Source of the DNA: Pseudoalteromonas sp. H105
Lineage (GTDB): Bacteria; Pseudomonadota; Gammaproteobacteria; Enterobacterales; Alteromonadaceae
Length of the DNA stretch: 64,000 nt
Reading direction: 5' to 3'
Assembly (NCBI RefSeq): GCF_001469215.1
Contig: NZ_LOFH01000011.1
Location: 62,001-126,000, forward strand
The position numbers and the translations under genes are program-made. This document shows, piece by piece, positions 59,324-64,000 of this stretch. Numbering within the stretch: position 1 is the first letter of the stretch; every line of letters begins with the position of its first letter. The notes below the pieces were generated by a model. That model worked only from the letters and a program-made list of their open reading frames with translations. It was not told the DNA's origin and made no database searches.

Positions 59324-59379
59324 GGCTTACCGATAATAAATTTAAAACGAGTCAATCTACAGGCTAGTTATAAGCCCTT

Positions 59380-59715
59380 ATGTTAGAAACTATTTTAATC
59401 TCATCACTTGTAACCTTCGTTGAAACCTCAAATTTTAAAATTGAATCTTGTCATGGTGAAAAATTTACTCTCATCGAAAGTGTTGCGCCCAAATGGCCAC
59501 TTCATACCGAATGCTTTAAGCTGGGGGCTTTAGTCGATATCGAGTTTATTGTAGATGCTGCAGGCAATGTGAAAACGCAACAGGTTACTAGTGCTTAGCC
59601 TGCAAGAGTATTTGACAGAGTATCTGTCAAGGCTCTCAAAAAGTGGAAGCTTAATACTTCAAAACACCCAGAACGATGCTTTCAAGTCCGCTTTATTTTT
59701 GAACCGCTGGATTAG
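59380..59715 (+). pseudogene. TonB C-terminal-domain protein broken by an in-frame TAG
   Basis: The frame opens at 59380 and runs 72 codons to TAG at 59596-59598. It continues in the same frame for 38 more codons to TAG at 59713. The first part ends with a TonB-C-like strand (VDIEFIVDAAGNVKTQQVTSA) and the second part supplies the rest of the domain (PARVFDRVSVKALKKWKL, then RCFQVRFIFE). A single base change in one codon (for example CAG to TAG) explains the break. It lacks the membrane helix and proline-rich spacer of real TonB, so it was a small TonB-box-binding-like protein. It is either a pseudogene or read through. Confidence 0.78.
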
Positions 59716-59730
59716 AAAATTATTTTCAGG

Positions 59731-59790
59731 TCTTTCTTTTTACCTTTTTGTAGTGACTTGTACCCTGTCGGATAGGCTCTTAAAAAATAG
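59731..59790 (+). repeat. Repeat E, copy 2
   Basis: It matches 57475-57548. It begins 16 bp after the end of the broken TonB-like gene. Confidence 0.62.
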
Positions 59791-59974
59791 ACATTTTTTA
59801 AATTGCATTATTCGATTGAGAGTAAGGTAGTGCAACAAGCAATACCTGAACTTTATGATTGCATGACCTTTATTGCTATAAAACCAAAGGAGGACTTAAG
59901 AAGCTAGGCTTAAGTTTCTTCGTTTTTTTAAGTTTAGCTAAGCTCTTCTAAGTGATTAATTACTATGGAAAGTC

Positions 59975-60328
59975 ATGAATTATAAAAACGTTTACCTCCC
60001 AATTAAAGCATTCGCTTTATTCTCTTTTATTTCTGTTGCTTTGAAGTACTGGGGTCCAAGTGAAGTGGGCTTTTATTTGATGCTATCGCCTTATGGAGTG
60101 TTGTTTTATCTGTCTAATGCTAATAATTATCGAAACACCCAACTTACGATTATAAGAGGTATTCCTGCGGTACTAACACTGCTGTTAGTACCTGTTCTTT
60201 TGTTTGGTATTGAGCCGGATGCGCAAGCAGGAATAGCAATAGTGTTTGGGCTGTTGTTGCAGCTAGCATCTATTAGTGCAGCGGAATTAATCATTTTATT
60301 TTTTCTCAATGACGAACAGAGAGTTTAA
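59975..60328 (+). CDS. Hypothetical small membrane protein
   Basis: The 117-residue protein has four likely membrane segments (KAFALFSFISVALKYW, FYLMLSPYGVLFYL, IPAVLTLLLVPVLLFG and IAIVFGLLLQLASIS). No family is recognised. It is a plus-strand singleton in the repeat-rich region, with ATG at 59975 and a weak ribosome site. A T-rich stretch at about 59920 upstream may end an earlier transcript. Confidence 0.6.
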   Translation: MNYKNVYLPIKAFALFSFISVALKYWGPSEVGFYLMLSPYGVLFYLSNANNYRNTQLTIIRGIPAVLTLLLVPVLLFGIEPDAQAGIAIVFGLLLQLASISAAELIILFFLNDEQRV

Positions 60329-60482
60329 TCTGCAGTAAAAACACACGGTTTTTTAAATAATAAGTACGTTATATATCAATGGCGATGCCCATAAAAAAGT
60401 GTAAGTGAAAGTCAGCTAATGTGTTATTTTTAATAATCGTGATAGCGCTCAACATAGCGTTTAAGGTAAAGGAGGTACACTT

Positions 60483-60839
60483 ATGTTTGGTAAAAAGTCG
60501 ACAGTTAGAAAGTATAAATACAAACTTCGCCCAGTATTAGCTAAAAGGTATGGCGCAAGTGCAACATACACAAAAGGGCAAGTTGATAAAACGGTAGATG
60601 AAATGGGCTTTGACAGAAGGCATATTCACTACGCATATTTAATGTATTGCGATACGGCTACTTATAAGGCTAATACGCCTGAGAACGAATCAATCGAATC
60701 AATGAACAGCACAATTTCTTCAGTCTCTGGAGCGGGTATTTTAGGGGCACTTTTTGGAGCTTCATATTACAGTGATGGAGGCGATGGCGGAGGTTTTGGT
60801 GGGGGAGACGGCGGCGGTGGCGGCGGCGGCGGTGACTAA
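60483..60839 (+). CDS. Small protein with a glycine-rich tail, DUF6559-like
   Basis: The 118-residue protein has a basic N-terminal domain (KKSTVRKYKYKLRPVLAKRYGASATYTKGQVDKTVDEMGF) of the DUF6559 type, a hydrophobic SGAGILGALFGAS stretch and a C-terminal run of about 30 residues made almost only of Gly and Asp. Function is unknown. AAGGAGG lies about ten bases before the ATG. The Gly-Asp tail is encoded by GGNGGC-type repeats, which are prone to slippage. Confidence 0.72.
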   Translation: MFGKKSTVRKYKYKLRPVLAKRYGASATYTKGQVDKTVDEMGFDRRHIHYAYLMYCDTATYKANTPENESIESMNSTISSVSGAGILGALFGASYYSDGGDGGGFGGGDGGGGGGGGD

Positions 60840-61026
60840 TTAACGCGGCAGTGGTTTTTTAATAAATTAAAGGCGGTTTTTTGACAGTTTATCCATCGTG
60901 TAAAGCTCAAATAAGTCATTAAATAAAAAGAGTTTAATCTGGTTGAGCTATCTATAAAAACAAAAAACGAGTCAACCTGTTGGTTTGTCTTATGCCGCTG
61001 TATTTAATGTAAAGTTAAGGGCTATA

Positions 61027-61440
61027 ATGAAAAAAACTATTTTAATATTAATGACACTTACGTTATTTGCATGTTCTTCAACACCTAAACCTGATGCAAA
61101 TATAGAGTTTGAGCGGCTTTACGTTGCGCTTGGAATGGAAGAAATATTAAGCTCATTCGGCGGCGAAATAAACATCAGTCCCGAACAACTATTTTCAGAA
61201 ACGCTGAGAGACTTACCTGAAAGTCAAAAACGAGTTTTCATTGAATCTATCCCATCAAAAGTAATGACCGATCCTATTAATGTAAATGCAGCAAAGGTTG
61301 TTTTTAAAACTAAACTCCTCTCACTATTAACAGCAGAAGAGTTAAAGCTTGCTGCAGATTTTTACTCTAGTGATGCTGGTTTAAAGGCCCACCGAGCTAT
61401 TATAGATGCTGAGGTAGCTGTTTCTGAGTCTTTAGATTAA
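61027..61440 (+). CDS. Hypothetical lipoprotein, DUF2059-like
   Basis: The 137-residue protein has a lipobox (LTLFAC, Cys about 16). The helical mature part ends with TAEELKLAADFYSSDAGLKA, a pattern seen in DUF2059-type proteins. The ATG at 61027 fits the signal peptide; a frame from 60985 would precede it. Function is unknown. A good terminator follows at 61502. Confidence 0.7.
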   Translation: MKKTILILMTLTLFACSSTPKPDANIEFERLYVALGMEEILSSFGGEINISPEQLFSETLRDLPESQKRVFIESIPSKVMTDPINVNAAKVVFKTKLLSLLTAEELKLAADFYSSDAGLKAHRAIIDAEVAVSESLD

Positions 61441-61501
61441 TTTAATATCGTATAACACATATAAGTTTTCACATTTATCAATGTGGCCGGTTTGGGTAAA
61501 A

Positions 61502-61526
61502 CGCCGTGATGACGGCGCTTTTTTTT
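61502..61526 (+). terminator. Rho-independent terminator
   Basis: The stem CGCCGT/ACGGCG with loop GATG is followed by eight T residues. It ends the lipoprotein transcript at 61440 and faces the convergent DHDPS gene. Confidence 0.85.
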
Positions 61527-61543
61527 GCGAGTACTTAAAATAA

Positions 61544-62515
61544 TCAGTCTATTAAACCCAGCGCCTCTAGCCTTTCTTTTGCTAAAGCGTATCGTGTGTG
61601 CACGTCATCAATTTGCTGTTGAGTTAACTTTTTACCAAAAGTACGAAGCCCGCCAGTTACATCATTATGATGGATACCAAATGCAAACTTAAGGTATTCC
61701 AGCAGTAGCGGCTGTGCATCAAGGTAAGATAGCGAATTCATAGCCTGTGATATTTTATTTGCCTCGTCCCATTCGCCTTTATTTACGTGCTCCTGCATAG
61801 TGACACTCGCTTTAGGGAATATACAACCCACGCCTGTAATTCCACCGCATGCACCAGCAAGCCCTGCATGAACAGTAACAGTGTCAACGCCAGCTAGCAC
61901 TTTTAAATCTTTGTTTTCTAGCATCATGGTTTCAATCACTGATACATCAATAGTCGATATTTTTAGTGCTGTGACTTCAGGTAGTGCTGCAAGCCGAGTG
62001 AGAAGGTCAGTTGAAAGCGCATGATAGCCCGCTGCGTCAGGGTTGTTATAAGGCATTATTGTAATACCGGCTTCTTTTGCAGCGGATGCACAAAGCGCGT
62101 AATACGCATACATTTGGTCATCAGAAGGGGTTTCTTTAGTTTTTGGCGGCATCACCATAACAGTATCTACACCAACCGTTGCGAGTTCTTTAACGATTTC
62201 GGCAAGCTCCTCTTTGGTTTCTGCCGCTGCGCCACTGATTAATGGGACATTGTATTCTTTAGCCACGCTTGAAAGGGCGTTTAGTAAAGAAAGGCGTTGC
62301 TCATTGCTTAGGTAGCTGTTCTCACCCAATGTACCAGAGCCGACAAGTCCACCCATTCGAGTGCCACCTTTTCCTTGTACTTTTAAAATATCTGCAGCGT
62401 ATTTTTTTGTTGCATCAAGGTCAATTTCAAGGGCGCCGGACTCTGACTCTTTTAGCCATGTAAATACAGCAGGCATTACGGTATATCGCCAATCTTTACT
62501 GTTCGTTTGCATCAT
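61544..62515 (-). CDS. DHDPS-family aldolase/deaminase, candidate hydroxyproline-pathway enzyme
   Basis: The 323-residue (beta/alpha)8 enzyme has the DHDPS features GSGTLGENSYLS (the GT-xGE region), the Tyr in MPYNNPDAAGY and the Schiff-base K185 in VTALKIST. Members include DapA, KDG aldolases and the pyrroline-4-hydroxy-2-carboxylate deaminase of hydroxyproline catabolism. A near-perfect GntR-type operator lies 21 bp before its ATG, matching those of the hydroxyproline operon, whose own DHDPS-type gene is a remnant (51389). It may therefore supply the missing deaminase. Another DHDPS-type reaction cannot be excluded from sequence alone. Confidence 0.82.
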   Translation of the reverse strand: MMQTNSKDWRYTVMPAVFTWLKESESGALEIDLDATKKYAADILKVQGKGGTRMGGLVGSGTLGENSYLSNEQRLSLLNALSSVAKEYNVPLISGAAAETKEELAEIVKELATVGVDTVMVMPPKTKETPSDDQMYAYYALCASAAKEAGITIMPYNNPDAAGYHALSTDLLTRLAALPEVTALKISTIDVSVIETMMLENKDLKVLAGVDTVTVHAGLAGACGGITGVGCIFPKASVTMQEHVNKGEWDEANKISQAMNSLSYLDAQPLLLEYLKFAFGIHHNDVTGGLRTFGKKLTQQQIDDVHTRYALAKERLEALGLID

Positions 62516-62535
62516 ATTTCCTCTTATAAATACAT

Positions 62536-62547
62536 ATTGTATACATT
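62536..62547. promoter_or_regulatory. GntR-type operator (ATTGTATACATT) before the DHDPS-family gene
   Basis: It matches 11 of 12 positions of ATTGTATACAAT and lies 21 bp upstream of the DHDPS-family ATG. Confidence 0.7.
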
Positions 62548-62605
62548 ATACAAATTGATTGTATCAGTTAAAATATTTTCGGCAAGGCTGGATTAAAAAT
62601 AAACT

Positions 62606-62850
62606 AGGGTCTGTTGACTATTATTGCTTTAAATTTGTTCAAGCAGGGGCGATTAAATCGCGACGCGAGGTTTGTACCTAGTAGGCTTGATAACGGCTCC
62701 TGCGTTATTCTAGTGGCTCACTTCATGTGAGAACAAGTCAAAACCGAGTAAAGCAAACGCGTCCTGCTTACGGCTCTTACCACCTCCATGGTGGTAACAA
62801 AGAGTTAACCCTTGCTAAACAGAGCCCTTCGGACAGTGCCGCTAGCCTAA
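62606..62850. repeat. Dispersed repeat family, copy C (expanded, degenerate)
   Basis: It starts AGGGTCTGTTGAC, keeps AATTTGTTCAAGC, GGGGCGATTAAATCGCG and GCGAGGTTTGTACCTAGT, and then gains two inserts. One forms a hairpin (TTACCACC/GGTGGTAA around 62785-62811) at the place where copy B has its extra module. The second terminal repeat is not visible. Confidence 0.75.
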
Positions 62851-62897
62851 GCTAAGTAATATCACTGTAAGTAAAGGGATGAGTAAACTGACCTTGC
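62838..62897 (+). repeat. Repeat D, copy 2
   Basis: It aligns with 59029-59093 from GCCGCT to AAACTGACCTTGC. Confidence 0.6.
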
Positions 62898-63076
62898 AAG
62901 CTCAGAGGAACGCGAGAGATCAATGCTAACTGATATATCTAACTTATGTTATTGCAATACCTCAAATATGTGGCTTTGCTTTTATTAACGTAACCTCTTT
63001 AAAAGCTCACTTAATCAGGTGTTAAAACAATATTAAAAGTATTGTAATACTCTGTATGAAAACACCTTACTCATTG

Positions 63077-63103
63077 AACCTAAATAGGAACTCGGTTATG
63101 GTT
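63077..63103 (+). repeat. 27-nt hairpin motif, copy 3
   Basis: The bulge is TAA and the stem has TTAT in place of CTAT, giving a G-T wobble. It lies 81 bp before the next gene's ATG. Confidence 0.78.
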
Positions 63104-63183
63104 GGGATAAGTAAAAATAAATTAAAAAACGAGAGATTCGATTAGCTCGTTTTCTATTGAAAGGATTATCAGGGAGTATTCTG

Positions 63184-63765
63184 ATGGAAATAAAACAAAA
63201 AAGAATGTCAAACCACCATACTTTTACATTTAATGATGAGTCGTTAAATTTTGCCTTCAAAGATAAGTCTGGGGCAGACGATTTTGACCTCAACTATGCT
63301 GACTTCCCTAAAAAATCATCACTGTCTATTGAACAAAATGAATGGTTGAGAAATGTTGGTATTTTATGGTGCTTACTTGGGGGGTACAGCATTGGGACTG
63401 CAATTTATAAGGGGTTGCCGCTTACAGGTACCGGTTTTTGGTTGTTTATAGGCTTAATATGTTTAGTTTGGTTTGCGCTTACTAAAACTAAGTATTCCAT
63501 TTTCAAAACTGAAGCTGGTAACGTTTTTGTTATACAGGACAGTAAGCATGACACAATTATTTCAGAGATAGACAATCGTAAAAAAGCACAGTTACTAAGA
63601 TGGTATGGCGATATAAATTTAGAAAACGAATTGGAAAATGAAATAAGTAAATTCAATTGGCTAGTAAAAAATAATGTTATGTCTCAAGCTGAAGCAGAAG
63701 AAAAAATTGCACAAGTTGAGTTTGCTCATAGTAAAGAGAGTAATCAGCGAGAGTTCTTAAACTAG
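63184..63765 (+). CDS. Hypothetical membrane protein
   Basis: The 193-residue protein has two membrane segments near residues 55-100 (VGILWCLLGGYSIGTAIY and FWLFIGLICLVWFAL) between a polar N-terminal part and a C-terminal helical part. The latter ends with EAEEKIAQVEFAHSKES and resembles a short coiled coil. No family is recognised. The ATG at 63184 is preceded by GGGAG at suitable spacing. It is a plus-strand single gene flanked by 27-nt motifs on both sides. Confidence 0.65.
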   Translation: MEIKQKRMSNHHTFTFNDESLNFAFKDKSGADDFDLNYADFPKKSSLSIEQNEWLRNVGILWCLLGGYSIGTAIYKGLPLTGTGFWLFIGLICLVWFALTKTKYSIFKTEAGNVFVIQDSKHDTIISEIDNRKKAQLLRWYGDINLENELENEISKFNWLVKNNVMSQAEAEEKIAQVEFAHSKESNQREFLN

Positions 63766-63841
63766 CTACCTACTTGCGCATTAAAACTATTAAAAATGAA
63801 CTTACTTTTTGGGTGAGCATTTAGCGTACACCTACTCATTG

Positions 63842-63868
63842 AACCCATATAGGAACTCGATTATGGTT
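63842..63868 (+). repeat. 27-nt hairpin motif, copy 4
   Basis: The bulge is CAT, the loop GAACTCGA and the stem TTAT. It lies 64 bp before the PhzF-like start. Confidence 0.75.
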
Positions 63869-63931
63869 AAACACCAAAATTATTAATTAAAACGCGCTGT
63901 TTTATCGCTCTATTATACAAAGGAGAAGTAA

Positions 63932-64000
63932 GTGAATATCGAGGTTGTTTTGGTTAATTCATTTACAGTCAATGGAAAAGGTGGCAACCCTGCGGGTGTC
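63932..64000 (+). CDS. PhzF-family protein, N-terminal fragment (cut by window edge)
   Basis: Only 23 codons are visible, reading VNIEVVLVNSFTVNGKGG then NPAGV. This matches the start of PhzF-type isomerase-like proteins, which carry an F-T-x(n)-GNPAGV pattern. The GTG start has AGGAGA about seven bases upstream. The physiological substrate is unknown for most family members. Confidence 0.75.
   Translation, partial: MNIEVVLVNSFTVNGKGGNPAGV

Larger units (their letters stand above)
58890..59379. other. Repeat-rich spacer before the TonB-like gene
   Basis: No gene is seen in 490 bp. It holds module D1 (59029-59093, shared with 62838-62897) and repeat R2 (about 59232-59374, shared with 55087-55218) with the 27-nt motif at 59297. 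Confidence 0.65.
62516..63183. other. Long repeat-rich spacer
   Basis: It contains a GntR-type site (62536), repeat copy C (62606 to about 62850), module D2 (62838-62897) and the 27-nt motif (63077). No gene is seen in 668 bp. Confidence 0.7.

Noticed and set aside
59596..59715. Frameshift in the TonB-like gene
   Set aside because: Checked by frame: both halves are in the same frame, so it is a nonsense codon and not a frameshift.
59591..59830. 79-codon plus-strand frame after the TonB-like gene
   Set aside because: It is a different frame over the second half of the broken TonB-C domain; the frame that continues the upstream gene gives the recognisable protein.
55238..64000. A true integron array
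   Set aside because: No full attC pairs or integrase could be identified by eye; kept only as a low-weight hypothesis.

Overview
The window reads as a chromosomal segment of a marine gammaproteobacterium, most likely Pseudoalteromonas or a close relative. The grounds are low-to-moderate GC, TonB-dependent receptors paired with MFS sugar permeases in place of PTS systems, secreted proteases with PPC domains, an M9 collagenase, and a periplasmic catalase next to an ankyrin protein. This is a judgement from gene content, not from a database match. I saw no rRNA, tRNA, CRISPR array, transposase or prophage.

Layout. 1-6055: a LytTR-type response regulator (cut by the window edge) and LytS-type kinase, divergent from an ABC ATPase and an ABC permease fused to an M1 aminopeptidase-like domain. 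6221-8074: secreted subtilisin-like protease. 8427-14825: a trehalose locus (TonB receptor, LacI regulator, MFS permease, GH37 trehalase) with two identical LacI-type operators. 14929-17275: ankyrin protein and KatB-like catalase. 17574-25306: a sucrose locus (fructokinase, TonB receptor, MFS permease, sucrose phosphorylase, LacI regulator) with its own palindromic operators. 25720-28494: M9 collagenase. 28565-32941: Fur-box-preceded ferric iron ABC operon. 33186-39856: lipoprotein metallopeptidase, divergent from a POT peptide transporter and a GH63 glucosidase. 39931-48573: mixed housekeeping and hypothetical genes. 48591-54929: hydroxyproline catabolism with a GntR regulator. 55238-64000: a looser region of mostly plus-strand single genes separated by long, repeat-rich spacers.

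The most interesting theme is an apparent collagen-use regulon. The 12-bp palindrome ATTGTATACAAT, of the type bound by GntR/FCD regulators, or a close variant, lies upstream of the collagenase (25633), between the lipoprotein peptidase and the POT-GH63 pair (35686), between the divergent hydroxyproline operons (51335) and before a DHDPS-family aldolase/deaminase (62536). A weaker version lies before a beta-propeller lipoprotein (40896). Together these genes could cut collagen, import its peptides, split Xaa-Pro/Hyp bonds, epimerise and oxidise hydroxyproline, deaminate the product and oxidise 2-oxoglutarate semialdehyde. The hydroxyproline operon carries only a 74-codon remnant of a DHDPS-type gene, and a full-length family member sits about 10 kb away under a similar operator.

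The second theme is repeats: three copies of an element of about 230-270 bp (15432, 24049, 62606), one of them with 27-bp terminal inverted repeats, and four copies of a 27-nt hairpin motif upstream of separate genes between 55155 and 63868. One of those genes is a TonB C-terminal-domain gene broken by an in-frame TAG.
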